A stretch of DNA of 64,000 nucleotides from an uncultured Allofournierella sp. (GTDB taxonomy: Bacteria; Bacillota; Clostridia; Oscillospirales; Ruminococcaceae): assembly GCA_944382705.1 (NCBI GenBank), contig CALWNE010000027.1, forward strand, positions 1 through 64,000, in the 5' to 3' direction. The position numbers and the translations under genes are program-made. This document shows, piece by piece, positions 51,791 through 59,997 of the stretch; positions within the stretch are counted from its first letter, which is position 1; every line of letters begins with the position of its first letter. The notes beneath the pieces were generated by a model. The model saw only the letters and a program-made list of their open reading frames with translations, had not been told where the DNA came from and did not search any database.

Positions 51791-52002
51791 AATCTTGGCG
51801 TAAAAATAGAATCAGAATACCAAGTAGTCAAATTTCAATTTATCTAACAGATCCATATTGTGCGCCGTAAGCACACGAACAAGTAGACTGATCTTGCAAA
51901 AGGAATAATTTACAGTTGAACATACCTTCCCCAAAAGTGGACATACCTCTGACCTTTCGTTAAATCGTATGGGAAAACCGTTGCAAATCAAGGGAAAATA
52001 AA
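51791..52002. repeat. Right edge of the island with insertion-sequence-end-like repeat
   Basis: No gene was recognised. 51938-51973 (TGGACATACCT, then GACCTTTCGTTAAAT) is the partner of the repeat at 42110-42145; AGGAATAATT also recurs (51901 and 42143). After about 51980 the sequence leads directly into the tRNA-Leu terminator, so the island probably ends here. Confidence 0.5.
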
Positions 52003-52056
52003 AAGAAACTGGACACCAGCCTTGATACTCATTGTATCAAAATTGGTGTCCAGTTA
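52003..52056 (-). terminator. Terminator of tRNA-Leu(GAG)
   Basis: ACTGGACACCA pairs with TGGTGTCCAGT outside an inner TTGATAC/GTATCAA stem; a T-rich tail follows on the reverse strand. Confidence 0.85.
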
Positions 52057-52141
52057 TGGTGCGAGGAAAGGGACTTGAACCCTCAAGGTAAAAACCACAT
52101 GCACCTCAAACATGCGCGTATGCCGATTCCGCCACCCTCGC
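52057..52141 (-). tRNA. tRNA-Leu(GAG)
   Basis: Acceptor GCGAGGG, anticodon stem CATGT/GCATG around loop TTGAGGT (anticodon GAG), a long variable arm, T-loop GGTTCAAGTCC and encoded CCA. The accessory island lies on its 3' side, although no duplicated tRNA 3' end was found at the far side. Confidence 0.93.
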
Positions 52142-52171
52142 ATAATGCAGCCGCTTGAAGCTGCAAGAAGT

Positions 52172-52200
52172 ATTCTACCAGAGAATGTGCGAAAAGTCAA
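52172..52200 (-). promoter_or_regulatory. Promoter of tRNA-Leu(GAG)
   Basis: Reverse strand TTGACT, 17 bases, TAGAAT. Confidence 0.7.
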
Positions 52201-52215
52201 GGCAAAATTTTGAAA

Positions 52216-53379
52216 TTACAGCAAAGAAATTTTTTCAGGCTCGGTTTCCTCGCTGGGCATCTGGGTTACCTGGCTCAGTTTCCGCTGTATCTGGCGGGTG
52301 CGCACGCCCACCAGGTTTTCCAGCTCGTGGCTGGCCTGGTTGATGCGGTTCTGTGCCTGGGCAAGGGCTGCGCCAAAGGTATCGAACTCGGTTTTTACGC
52401 TGCCCAGCACCTTCCATACCTCGCTGGAACGCTTTTGAATGGCCAGGGTGCGAAAGCCCATCTGCAAGCTGTTGAGCAAAGCGGCCATGGTGGTGGGGCC
52501 TGCCACTACAATGCGGAATTCCCGCTGGAGCCGTTCCGCCATGCCCCGGCGTACCACCTCCGCATACAGCCCCTCAATGGGCAGGAACATAATGCCAAAA
52601 TCGGTGGTATGGGGCGGTGCAATGTATTTGGTGTGAATGTCCTTGCCAAAACTGCGGATGCGTTTTTCCAGCTCCTTGGCGGCGGTCTCCACAGCTGCTT
52701 TGTCGCCGCTGTCGTAGGCTTCCAGCAGGGCAGAGTAGGCATCCACCGGGAACTTGGCGTCAATGGGCAGCCAAACGGGGGCCTGGCCGTCGCCGGGCAG
52801 CTTGAGGGCAAATTCCACCCGGTCGCTGCTGCCGGGCACCGTGGCCTGGTTTTCGGCATACTGTTCCTTGGTTAGAAGTTCCTGCAAAATGGCGCCCAGC
52901 TGGATTTCGCCCAGAATACCCCGTGTTTTTACATTGCTGAGCACCTTCTTTAAATCGCCCACGCCGGTGGCCAGGGTGCGCATCTCGCCCAGGCCCTGGT
53001 ACACCATCTCCAGCTGCTTGCTCACCAGACCAAAGCTCTTTTGCAGCCGGTCCTCCAATGTTTGCTGGAGTTTTTCGTCCACCGTCTGGCGCATCTGGTC
53101 CAGCCGGCGGTCGTTGCTGGCCTGCATGGTGCTGAGCCGCAGCTCCATGGTGGCCCGGATGCTTTCCAGTTTTTGTTCGGTTTGGGTTACGCTGGCCTGC
53201 ATTCCGCCCATCACACGGGCGTTTAGTTCCTGACGGGTCTGGCGGATTTCCGCCAGCAGGTCCTGGCGTACCTTTTCTAAATCCTCTCCGGTCAAATCCG
53301 GCTGGGGAGGCTGGCGCAGCAGATTCAAAAGGCCCAGTACACAGGCTGCGGCGGCCAGAATGAGGGTGACAACTTCCAT
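52216..53379 (-). CDS. rmuC: DNA recombination protein RmuC
   Basis: 387 residues; the ATG at 53379 follows AAAGGAGA. A hydrophobic N-terminal segment (about 3-20) anchors it, a coiled coil follows (about 30-135), then the RmuC nuclease-like domain (GILGEIQLGAILQELL, LPIDAKFPVDAYSALL, DFGIMFLPIEGLYAEVV, and GPTTMAALLNSLQMGFRTLA). RmuC limits inversions at short inverted repeats in E. coli; its biochemistry is unsettled. Confidence 0.93.
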   Translation of the reverse strand: MEVVTLILAAAACVLGLLNLLRQPPQPDLTGEDLEKVRQDLLAEIRQTRQELNARVMGGMQASVTQTEQKLESIRATMELRLSTMQASNDRRLDQMRQTVDEKLQQTLEDRLQKSFGLVSKQLEMVYQGLGEMRTLATGVGDLKKVLSNVKTRGILGEIQLGAILQELLTKEQYAENQATVPGSSDRVEFALKLPGDGQAPVWLPIDAKFPVDAYSALLEAYDSGDKAAVETAAKELEKRIRSFGKDIHTKYIAPPHTTDFGIMFLPIEGLYAEVVRRGMAERLQREFRIVVAGPTTMAALLNSLQMGFRTLAIQKRSSEVWKVLGSVKTEFDTFGAALAQAQNRINQASHELENLVGVRTRQIQRKLSQVTQMPSEETEPEKISLL

Positions 53380-53427
53380 AATGCTCTCCTTTTTGGGGAT
53401 AAACCCACCTGGTGGTTCATACACATT

Positions 53428-53456
53428 AGTATAAAAGGTTTGCGCTGGCAAATCAA
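53428..53456 (-). promoter_or_regulatory. Promoter of rmuC
   Basis: Reverse strand TTGATT, 17 bases, TATACT; 49 bases before the start codon. Confidence 0.65.
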
Positions 53457-53480
53457 CCGGGGAAAGGAAGGATGAATGCA

Positions 53481-54290
53481 ATGAAGGCAAAAGGCATATG
53501 GACTGTGCTGTGGGCAGCGGGCTGTCTGGCGGCAGCAGTCTGGGTGGGGTGTGCAGTGCAGCAGCCCCACACCAGCTGCGCTCAAAGTGATTTGGCGTTT
53601 GGAACGGTGGAGTCGGCGGCGGGTCAGCCCCAGGAGAATCCCCAGCAAAAGCGGGTGTTCCTAACCTTTGATGATGGCCCCAGTGCAACAACCGAGCTGG
53701 TGCTGGATACCCTGAAGGAAAAAGGAGTTAAGGGCACCTTTTTTGTGGTAGCGTCAGAAAATAACCAGAACTATCTTCATCTGATTGAACGGGCCACCCA
53801 GGAGGGGCACCAGATTGCACTGCACAGCTGCACACACGAGTATAGCAGCATCTATGCCAGCACCACAGCTTTTTGGGCTGATATTAAGGAGCTGCGGCAG
53901 AAAATCAGCCCCTACACCGACGTGGACCGCATCCACTGGCTGCGCTTTCCTGGCGGCAGCACCAACACGGTAAGCCACAAATACGGGGGGAGCAGCATTA
54001 TGAAAACCCTCAAGGCCCAGGCTGCGGAAAAGGGGTACCGGTACATTGACTGGAATGTTTGCGCCAACGATGCGGTGGGTGGCCACCCCAGCGCCGATAC
54101 AATCTATCACAATGTGGTGGACAGTGTGCAGGACCGTGCCGACGCAGTGGTGCTGATGCACGATACCAAGGCCACCAAAACCACCGCCGAAGCTCTGCCG
54201 GACATCATCGACTGGTTTGCGGCCCAGGGCTATACCTTTTGCACATTGGATGCAATGGACGGCGATGAAGCCCAGCCCACGGCATCCTGA
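53481..54290 (+). CDS. Polysaccharide deacetylase family protein
   Basis: 269 residues; the ATG at 53481 is best spaced from GGAAGG, with an alternative at 53472. An N-terminal membrane anchor or signal (about 6-25) and a low-complexity linker precede the NodB domain: TFDDGPS (metal Asp pair), LHSCTHEYSS (His ligands), RFPGGS and a final VLMHD. It probably deacetylates peptidoglycan N-acetyl groups or another surface glycan outside the cell. It is divergently transcribed from rmuC. Confidence 0.9.
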   Translation: MKAKGIWTVLWAAGCLAAAVWVGCAVQQPHTSCAQSDLAFGTVESAAGQPQENPQQKRVFLTFDDGPSATTELVLDTLKEKGVKGTFFVVASENNQNYLHLIERATQEGHQIALHSCTHEYSSIYASTTAFWADIKELRQKISPYTDVDRIHWLRFPGGSTNTVSHKYGGSSIMKTLKAQAAEKGYRYIDWNVCANDAVGGHPSADTIYHNVVDSVQDRADAVVLMHDTKATKTTAEALPDIIDWFAAQGYTFCTLDAMDGDEAQPTAS

Positions 54291-54305
54291 CCAGTACATC
54301 AACCA

Positions 54306-54345
54306 AACGGACTGCTTGCCTGCGGGGCTGCAGTCCGTTCTGTTT
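54306..54345 (+). terminator. Terminator after the deacetylase
   Basis: AACGGACTGC pairs with GCAGTCCGTT; a T-rich tail follows. Confidence 0.75.
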
Positions 54346-54409
54346 TGCAGTACAAAAGAAGGGATTGTAAACTTTTTGGGAACAATAGGTCGGGGTAAGG
54401 GGTCCCTCA

Positions 54410-54438
54410 TTGTAAAACAACAATAAATGGTGTATGAT
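54410..54438 (+). promoter_or_regulatory. Promoter of the DUF5685 operon
   Basis: TTGTAA, 17 bases, TATGAT; 48 bases before the start codon. Confidence 0.6.
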
Positions 54439-54485
54439 ACATTAGGAGAAGTTTCTGCATCTTGCAGGCAAAAGGAGGGGGCCAG

Positions 54486-55349
54486 ATGTTTGGGTATATT
54501 ACCCCTGTAAAGCCTGAAATGAAGGTAAAAGAGTTTGAAAGCTACCGGGCGGTGTACTGTGGGCTTTGCAAACAGCTAAAGGCGGACTATGGTTTTTGGC
54601 CCAGAATGCTGCTGAACTATGACCTGGTTACGGTGGCCCTGTTGGCTGACGGCATCAGCGGGGATGGGGGCACGGTATGCCGGGAACGGTGCATTGCAAA
54701 CCCATTGCAGCGGCGCTGCCTGCAAAAGCACACCCAGGGGCTGCACCTTGCGGCGGCGGCACTGGTGCTGCTAAGCTGGTACAAGCTGGAGGATGATGTT
54801 GCCGACGAAGCCTGGCCCAAACGGCAGCTGGCCCGCCTTGCCCGACTGGTACTGAAAAAAGCCCACCGAAAGGCGGCGGCTGCCTTTGGGGAAATTGACC
54901 GGGAGCTGGCGGCGCAAACTGCCTGCCAGCAGCAGACCGAGCAGGAGCACTGCCCCAGCCCGGACCAGGCGGCAGAACCAACTGGCAGGATGACCGGGGC
55001 CATTTTGGCTGCCTGCACCCAGGACGCTGACCAGCAGGTGATTTTGCGCCGGATGGGCCTGTTTTTGGGCAAGATTCTCTACTGGCTGGATGCAGCAGAG
55101 GACTACGAAAAGGACTGCCAGAAGGGCCGCTATAATGTATTTGCGGCCCTGGGGCTGAGCCGGGAGCAAACGGTGGAGCGGGTGCAGCTGGAATGCCGGC
55201 TGGCTGCCGGTGAGGTGGCCCGGTGCTACAATCTGCTGAACCTGAAAACCAACCGGCCTATTTTGGATAATATTTTGTTTTTGGGGCTGCCTGCCAGCAT
55301 TCAGCGGGCTGGACAGCCATTGCCCAACCAGCACAGAATGCTGCACTGA
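54486..55349 (+). CDS. DUF5685 family protein
   Basis: 287 residues from the ATG at 54486 (AAAGGAGGGGG upstream). Conserved cysteines appear in VYCGLCKQLKADYG and CIANPLQRRC, then a long helical domain with WLDAAEDYEKDCQKGRYN near residue 205, acidic and helical like metal or prenyl-binding folds. The family has no known function and is regularly followed, as here, by a DnaJ-like gene; the gap is 19 bases. Confidence 0.8.
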   Translation: MFGYITPVKPEMKVKEFESYRAVYCGLCKQLKADYGFWPRMLLNYDLVTVALLADGISGDGGTVCRERCIANPLQRRCLQKHTQGLHLAAAALVLLSWYKLEDDVADEAWPKRQLARLARLVLKKAHRKAAAAFGEIDRELAAQTACQQQTEQEHCPSPDQAAEPTGRMTGAILAACTQDADQQVILRRMGLFLGKILYWLDAAEDYEKDCQKGRYNVFAALGLSREQTVERVQLECRLAAGEVARCYNLLNLKTNRPILDNILFLGLPASIQRAGQPLPNQHRMLH

Positions 55350-55368
55350 GGGCAGGAAAGGAAAAGCC

Positions 55369-56010
55369 ATGGATGCATACCAGGTACTGGGGCTCCGCCG
55401 CGGAGCCACCGAAGAAGAAGTGAAGGCTGCTTACCGGGCACTGGCCCAGAAGTACGACCCTCAAAATTATGAGGTCGGCCCTCTGCGCCAGCAGGCCGAG
55501 CAGAAGATGAACGAGCTGAACGAAGCTTTTGATACCGTGATGAATGAACTGCGGCTGGGAACTTCCGGCCAGAGCGATTCCGGTACAGGGGCTCAGCAGC
55601 AAAACAATGGGTACAGCCAGAACGGGCAGGGAAGCCAGGGCAGATATCCGGAAATCCGGGCGCTGATTCGGGCAGGCCGTGCGGATGAGGCGTTGGCAGC
55701 CCTGCAGGCCATTCCCGGCGGCTCCCAGGTGGCGGAGTGGAACTTTTTAATGGGCAGTGCCTACTACTACAAAGGATGGATGAGCGAGGCACTGCGCTAC
55801 TTTGAGCTTGCCTGCCGGCAGGAACCCTCCAACCGGGAGTATGCTGCGGCTTTGCACAACTTGCAGCGCACCGCCGGTGGCCAGATGCCTGGCGACCCTT
55901 ACGGAATGTACGGCGGCGCACAGGCCAATGCCATTGGCTGCAACTGCTGTGATATGTGCATGGCGCTATGGTGTATGAACGCCTGCTGCGGCTGCGGTCA
56001 GGGGTGCTGA
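55369..56010 (+). CDS. DnaJ-like protein with altered HPD motif and Cys-rich tail
   Basis: 213 residues. An N-terminal J-like domain (about 1-65; AYQVLGLRRGATEEEVKAAY) has KYDPQNY where working J-domains have KYHPDNY, so the HPD tripeptide that triggers DnaK is DPQ. A Gln/Ser/Gly linker is followed by a TPR-like helical part (about 95-165) and a cysteine-rich end (CNCCDMCMALWCMNACCGCG) that could bind metal or be lipidated. The partner DUF5685 gene is upstream. A chaperone role is doubtful. Confidence 0.82.
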   Translation: MDAYQVLGLRRGATEEEVKAAYRALAQKYDPQNYEVGPLRQQAEQKMNELNEAFDTVMNELRLGTSGQSDSGTGAQQQNNGYSQNGQGSQGRYPEIRALIRAGRADEALAALQAIPGGSQVAEWNFLMGSAYYYKGWMSEALRYFELACRQEPSNREYAAALHNLQRTAGGQMPGDPYGMYGGAQANAIGCNCCDMCMALWCMNACCGCGQGC

Positions 56011-56013
56011 CCC

Positions 56014-56556
56014 ATGGCTCGGAGTAGAAGCAAACGGGTGGCGCTGTGCGGGGTAATCTGCGCCCTTTCGGTGGTGCTGATGCTCAGCGGAAGCATCATT
56101 CCCTGTGCCACCTTCTGCGCACCTGCCCTGGCAGGGGCTATGCTCATGGTGGTGGCCATGGAATGCGGTATGCGCCTGGCCTGGATGTGCTACGGGGCGA
56201 TTTCGGTTCTTTCGGTGCTGCTGGTGCCGGATAAGGAGCTGGCGCTGTTTTTTGTGTTTTTGTTTGGTCACTATCCCTTGCTAAAGGCCCACCTGCAGCG
56301 GATGCACTGCAAGCCGCTGGCCTGGCTGTGCAAGGCGGCGGTGTTCAACCTGGCAGTGGTGGCAGTGTATGGACTGCTGCTGTTTGTTCTGCCTATGCCG
56401 GGCTTGGTGGAGGAATTTGCCCAGACCCAAAGCTGGCTGCTGGCGGTTCTTTTGGCACTGGGCAATCTCTGCTTTTTTGTATACGATGCAGCGTTGCTGA
56501 GTGTTTTACAGATGTATGTGCTGCGTATTAAACCGCGCATCCGTCATCTGCTGTAA
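56014..56556 (+). CDS. Small multi-pass membrane protein
   Basis: 180 residues with about five membrane segments (roughly 9-30, 36-52, 57-85, 106-127, 138-165) and a basic start. It begins three bases after the J-like gene stop, so the two are one transcript. Size and pattern resemble ECF substrate-binding (S) components, but no family signature was recognised; function unknown. Confidence 0.6.
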   Translation: MARSRSKRVALCGVICALSVVLMLSGSIIPCATFCAPALAGAMLMVVAMECGMRLAWMCYGAISVLSVLLVPDKELALFFVFLFGHYPLLKAHLQRMHCKPLAWLCKAAVFNLAVVAVYGLLLFVLPMPGLVEEFAQTQSWLLAVLLALGNLCFFVYDAALLSVLQMYVLRIKPRIRHLL

Positions 56557-56582
56557 ACCGTTGCAGGAAAGGAGTAATAGCA

Positions 56583-56924
56583 ATGCCATTTGTTCATGTA
56601 ACCACAAATCTGTCTGTTTCGGACGGTGCGGGGGAGATGCTGAAAAACCAACTGGGGCACGCCATTGCGGTGATTCCCGGCAAAAATGAGGACTGGCTCA
56701 TGGTTCAGCTGGAGGATGAAGCCCGGCTTTGGTTCGCAGGCAGCGATGCCCCGGCGGCTATGGTACGGGTGGACTTGTTCGGCGGAGCCCGGGCGGATGC
56801 CTGCGACGAGCTTACCGGCCGTGTAACCGAAATTTTGGAAAGTGTACTGGATGTGGAGTCCCAGCGGGTGTATGTACGGTACACCGAAACCCAGGACTGG
56901 GGCTGGAATGGCCGCAATTTTTAA
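56583..56924 (+). CDS. MIF/phenylpyruvate tautomerase-like protein
   Basis: 113 residues. The mature N-terminal Pro2 (MPFVHVTTN), LKNQLGHAIA and the ending WGWNGRNF match the macrophage migration inhibitory factor family, in which Pro is the catalytic base of a keto-enol tautomerase. Length is right. The biological role in gut Firmicutes is uncertain. Confidence 0.82.
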   Translation: MPFVHVTTNLSVSDGAGEMLKNQLGHAIAVIPGKNEDWLMVQLEDEARLWFAGSDAPAAMVRVDLFGGARADACDELTGRVTEILESVLDVESQRVYVRYTETQDWGWNGRNF

Positions 56925-57018
56925 TCACCGGCCGCAATCTGCAGGCAGCGGCAAGCAAAACAAACTGGCTGTTCAGCGCCGCTGGATCTGTGCTGTACGC
57001 CAATTAGGAGGAAAAAAC

Positions 57019-57330
57019 ATGGATCGTAAATTGACTGGTATCGTGGCATACCTCACCTTTGTGGGCTGGATTCTGGCCTATGTGGCAGGAGACCAGCAGG
57101 GGGCCCGGTTCCATCTGAACCAGGCATTGGTCATCAATCTGGCCAGCCTGGTTATCAGCCTGGTGCGGGTGCTGTTTGGCTGGATTCCCTTCTTGGGCTG
57201 GATTCTGTCTTTGGCATTGGGCCTGATTTCGTTGGTTCTGCTGGTGGTGTGGGTGATTGGTCTTGTGTATGCATTGCAAGACCAGGAAAAACCCGTGCCT
57301 TTGCTGGGCGGCATCAAGATTTTGAACTAA
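57019..57330 (+). CDS. Small membrane protein, DUF4870-like
   Basis: 103 residues; the ATG at 57019 follows TTAGGAGGA. Three hydrophobic segments (about 7-22, 35-55, 60-85). FVGWILAYVAGDQQGARFHLNQAL resembles the DUF4870/TIC20-like fold. Function unknown. Confidence 0.6.
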   Translation: MDRKLTGIVAYLTFVGWILAYVAGDQQGARFHLNQALVINLASLVISLVRVLFGWIPFLGWILSLALGLISLVLLVVWVIGLVYALQDQEKPVPLLGGIKILN

Positions 57331-57337
57331 CCCCTGC

Positions 57338-57367
57338 TTGACAGGTTTGCCACAGGTGTGGTATCAT
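57338..57367 (+). promoter_or_regulatory. Promoter of the MATE gene
   Basis: TTGACA (perfect), 18 bases, TATCAT with an extended TGG; the leader is about 140 bases long. Confidence 0.75.
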
Positions 57368-57402
57368 ATCACCTGCCTGAGCTGCCAGAGCATTTGGCGG
57401 CA

Positions 57403-57456
57403 ATGATTTTTGTACATCAAAAGGGCTATAGCTTTTCTCTGTTTCTGAGTTTTTAA
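57403..57456 (+). CDS. Leader peptide of the MATE gene
   Basis: A 17-codon frame, MIFVHQKGYSFSLFLSF, ending at TAA 57454-57456 inside the loop of the attenuator hairpin. Codons 7-10 cover the left arm of that hairpin. Only a weak GGCGG sequence precedes the ATG. Leader peptides of this form control drug-resistance genes by ribosome stalling; here the role is inferred. Confidence 0.45.
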   Translation: MIFVHQKGYSFSLFLSF

Positions 57457-57481
57457 ACAGGGGGCTATGGCTCTTTTTTTT
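57421..57481 (+). terminator. Attenuator hairpin in the MATE leader
   Basis: AAGGGCTATAGC (57421-57432) pairs with GCTATGGCTCTT (57464-57475) over 12 pairs including two G-U, with an inner CTGTTT/AAACAG stem, followed by eight T, all before the MATE start. A ribosome stalled in the leader peptide would cover the left arm and permit read-through. Confidence 0.7.
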
Positions 57482-57514
57482 GTGCGGTTTTTAACAGAAA
57501 GGATTTTTGATTTT

Positions 57515-58867
57515 ATGACACGCCCTCAACATCCCATGGGCAGTGCGCCGGTACTCCCTCTGCTTTTGCGCATGGCGGTGCCGCCCATGCTCTCCATGCT
57601 GATTCAATCGTTATACAATGTGGTGGATAGTATCTTTGTAGCCCGGCTCAGCAACGATGCCCTCACGGCGGTCTCGCTGGCATACCCGCTGCAAAATATG
57701 GTGCTGGCAGTGGCGGTTGGGTTTGGTGTTGGCGCCAATGCCTATGTGGCCCGCCAGCTGGGCAGGGGAGAGCAGGAGCAGGTGGACCGGGCTGCCTCCA
57801 TGGGGCTGGTGTTCACGGCCCTGCATTCGCTGGTGTTTTTGTTTGTGGGGCTGTTTTTGGCCCGGCCCTTTTTGCAGCTGTTTACCCAGGATGCCCATGT
57901 GCTGGCAATGAGCCTGGTATACACCCGGCTGGTCATCTGCCTGTGTGCAGGCTCCATGCTGCATATCTACATCGAAAAGCTGCTTCAGGCAGTGGGCAAC
58001 ATGATGGCGCCCATGGTGTTGCAGATGGTGGGTGCCATTGTAAATATCATTCTGGACCCGGTGCTGATTTTTGGTTTGTGGGGCCTGCCTGCCATGGGCG
58101 TTGCAGGGGCGGCACTGGCCACCGTCATTGGCCAGATTACCGCCTGTTTGCTGGCCGTGGCCTATTTTGCAAAGGCTAACACCGGCATTCATATCCAGTG
58201 GCGCTACCTCAAGCCGGATGCCTCCACCGCTGCACGGCTGTACAGCGTGGCCATTCCTTCCGGCCTTATGACCGCCATGCCCAGCCTTCTGGTGGCGGTG
58301 CTCAATGCGCTGCTGGTGGACCTGCACGCCCTGGCTGTGGCGGTGTTCGGCCTTTACTTCAAGCTGCAAACCTTTGTGTATATGCCAGCCAATGGACTGA
58401 TTCAGGGAATGCGGCCGCTGATTAGCTACAATTACGGTGCCGGCAAGCTGGACCGAATGCACAGTACCATCCGGTGGAGCCTGGCCCTTACCGCTGGCAT
58501 GATGGGTGCAGGAACCCTTTTGTTCTGGCTGCTGCCCAACCCCATTATGGCCCTGTTTGGGGCGGACCCGGAGATGATGCGGCTGGGCGTGGAGATGCTG
58601 CGCATTACCAGCATGGGCTTTTTGGTATCCACCCTGGGCACCGTGTTGGCTGGCTGCTTTGAAGCATTGGCAAAGGGGCTTCAATCCCTTACCATTACGC
58701 TGGTGCGCCAGCTGGTGGTGATTCCGCCCCTAGCCCTGGTGTTTTCTCAATGGATAGGGCTGTCGGGCGTGTGGGTGGCTTTTCCGGTGGCGGAACTGCT
58801 GGCTGCTCTGTTGGCACTGGTGCTGTACCGCCAGACGATGGCCAAGCTGCAAAAAATCTCTGCATAA
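57515..58867 (+). CDS. MATE-family efflux transporter
   Basis: 450 residues; the ATG at 57515 follows GAAAGGA. Twelve membrane segments arranged as two MatE repeats; PPMLSMLIQSLYNVVDSIFV in the first helix pair is characteristic of the family. It exports cationic drugs or metabolites by sodium or proton antiport. Its leader carries a terminator and a small open frame, suggesting expression is induced by translation-affecting compounds. Confidence 0.93.
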   Translation: MTRPQHPMGSAPVLPLLLRMAVPPMLSMLIQSLYNVVDSIFVARLSNDALTAVSLAYPLQNMVLAVAVGFGVGANAYVARQLGRGEQEQVDRAASMGLVFTALHSLVFLFVGLFLARPFLQLFTQDAHVLAMSLVYTRLVICLCAGSMLHIYIEKLLQAVGNMMAPMVLQMVGAIVNIILDPVLIFGLWGLPAMGVAGAALATVIGQITACLLAVAYFAKANTGIHIQWRYLKPDASTAARLYSVAIPSGLMTAMPSLLVAVLNALLVDLHALAVAVFGLYFKLQTFVYMPANGLIQGMRPLISYNYGAGKLDRMHSTIRWSLALTAGMMGAGTLLFWLLPNPIMALFGADPEMMRLGVEMLRITSMGFLVSTLGTVLAGCFEALAKGLQSLTITLVRQLVVIPPLALVFSQWIGLSGVWVAFPVAELLAALLALVLYRQTMAKLQKISA

Positions 58868-58874
58868 CAAAGCA

Positions 58875-58919
58875 TAACCCCCACTGTTGCCTAAGAGAAC
58901 AGTGGGGGTTGCTTTTTGT
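58875..58919. terminator. Convergent terminator between MATE and VOC genes
   Basis: AACCCCCACTGTT pairs with AACAGTGGGGGTT; T-rich beyond. Confidence 0.85.
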
Positions 58920-59290
58920 TAGCGGCCTGCAGGCAGAATTTCCAGCCAGTAGCCGTCCGGGTCCTGAATGAAGTAGATACCCATGGCGGGGTTTTCAAAG
59001 CAGATGCAGCCCATTTCCTGGTGCAGCTTGTGGGCAGCCTCGAAATCCTCGGTTTCAAAAGCCAGATGGAATTCACAGTCGCCCAGGTTGTAAGGGCGCT
59101 CCATGTCCCGCATCCAGGTCAGTTCCAGCTGAAAGCTGCTCTCGCTGTTTGCCAGGTACACAATAATGAAAGAGCCATCCTCGGCGGTAATGCGCCGAAC
59201 TTCTGCAAGGCCCAGGGCTTTGCTGTAAAACTCCAGGGAGCGCTCCAGGTTCAGCACATTGTAATTTTCGTGAATCATCTTGAATTTCAT
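58919..59290 (-). CDS. VOC-family (glyoxalase I-like) protein
   Basis: 123 residues, one VOC domain pair of beta-alpha-beta repeats. Putative metal or active-site residues: His7 in IHENYNVLNL, Glu in FQLELTW, His in FHLAFE and Glu in YWLEILP. Similar to lactoylglutathione lyase (methylglyoxal removal), but the real substrate is not fixed by sequence. Confidence 0.85.
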   Translation of the reverse strand: MKFKMIHENYNVLNLERSLEFYSKALGLAEVRRITAEDGSFIIVYLANSESSFQLELTWMRDMERPYNLGDCEFHLAFETEDFEAAHKLHQEMGCICFENPAMGIYFIQDPDGYWLEILPAGR

Positions 59291-59319
59291 GGTAGAAAAT
59301 CCTCCTTAGGTGGGTTTGG

Positions 59320-59997
59320 TCAGCGCTGCGGGCCTTGCCAGCAGTCCTCGGTATGAATGCAGTCCAGCCAGGGGGCCAGAGCAGGCTGTTTCAGGTAAGC
59401 CAGCATTCCCGGTTTGTTGTCTGCATAATGCATGGGGAACACATGGCGGCAGGGGCAGGCTTTTAAAAAGTCTGCAAAGCCCCACCAGGCATTGTCTTGC
59501 TGCCGGGGGTCCAGGGGGATAAAGGCCAAATCCAAGGTTTGGCCCCGCAGGCTGTCCAGCTCGGCGTGGAATGCCTGGTCATGCCAGAGGTTGGCCTGGT
59601 CCGGTTCGCCTTCCCAGTGCCACCAGTTCAAATCTCCAGCGTGGTAAATCTGCAATCCTTCCGCCTGCACCACGAAGGCACAGCCCTCATCGGTGGATTG
59701 AAGGGTGCGTATGCCCAGGCCCTGCCACTGGTATTCCCGGCGGGGCTGCACCGTAAGTGCCTTATGCTCCGGGGGAACGGAAATTGCCTGGTCCACCACA
59801 TAAAACACCTGGGGGTGCTGCTGGCTCAGCTGCCAGATGATGGGGTCAAAATGGTCGTAATGCAGGTGGGAAACAAGCACAAACAGGGGTTTTTGGGGGT
59901 TAAGAGGGGGCAGCTGGCCCTGGTAGTAGTCAAACAGCAGCAGGGTGTGTTCCAGCTCCACCAAAAAACCGCTGTGGTAGATGTGGGTAACGGTCAT
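59320..59997 (-). CDS. Metallo-beta-lactamase superfamily hydrolase
   Basis: 225 residues; the ATG at 59997 follows AAAGGAG. SHLHYDHFDP (about 43) and the later HAGDLNWWHW give the zinc ligands, in a UlaG/YycJ-like variant. Substrate unknown. It is 29 bases upstream of the VOC gene on the same strand, so they are probably co-transcribed. Confidence 0.85.
   Translation of the reverse strand: MTVTHIYHSGFLVELEHTLLLFDYYQGQLPPLNPQKPLFVLVSHLHYDHFDPIIWQLSQQHPQVFYVVDQAISVPPEHKALTVQPRREYQWQGLGIRTLQSTDEGCAFVVQAEGLQIYHAGDLNWWHWEGEPDQANLWHDQAFHAELDSLRGQTLDLAFIPLDPRQQDNAWWGFADFLKACPCRHVFPMHYADNKPGMLAYLKQPALAPWLDCIHTEDCWQGPQR

Noticed and set aside
52057..52141. Classical integrase attachment at the tRNA-Leu(GAG) 3' end
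   Set aside because: No copy of the tRNA 3' sequence was found near the left edge of the island and no integrase gene is present, so tRNA-targeted integration is not supported.
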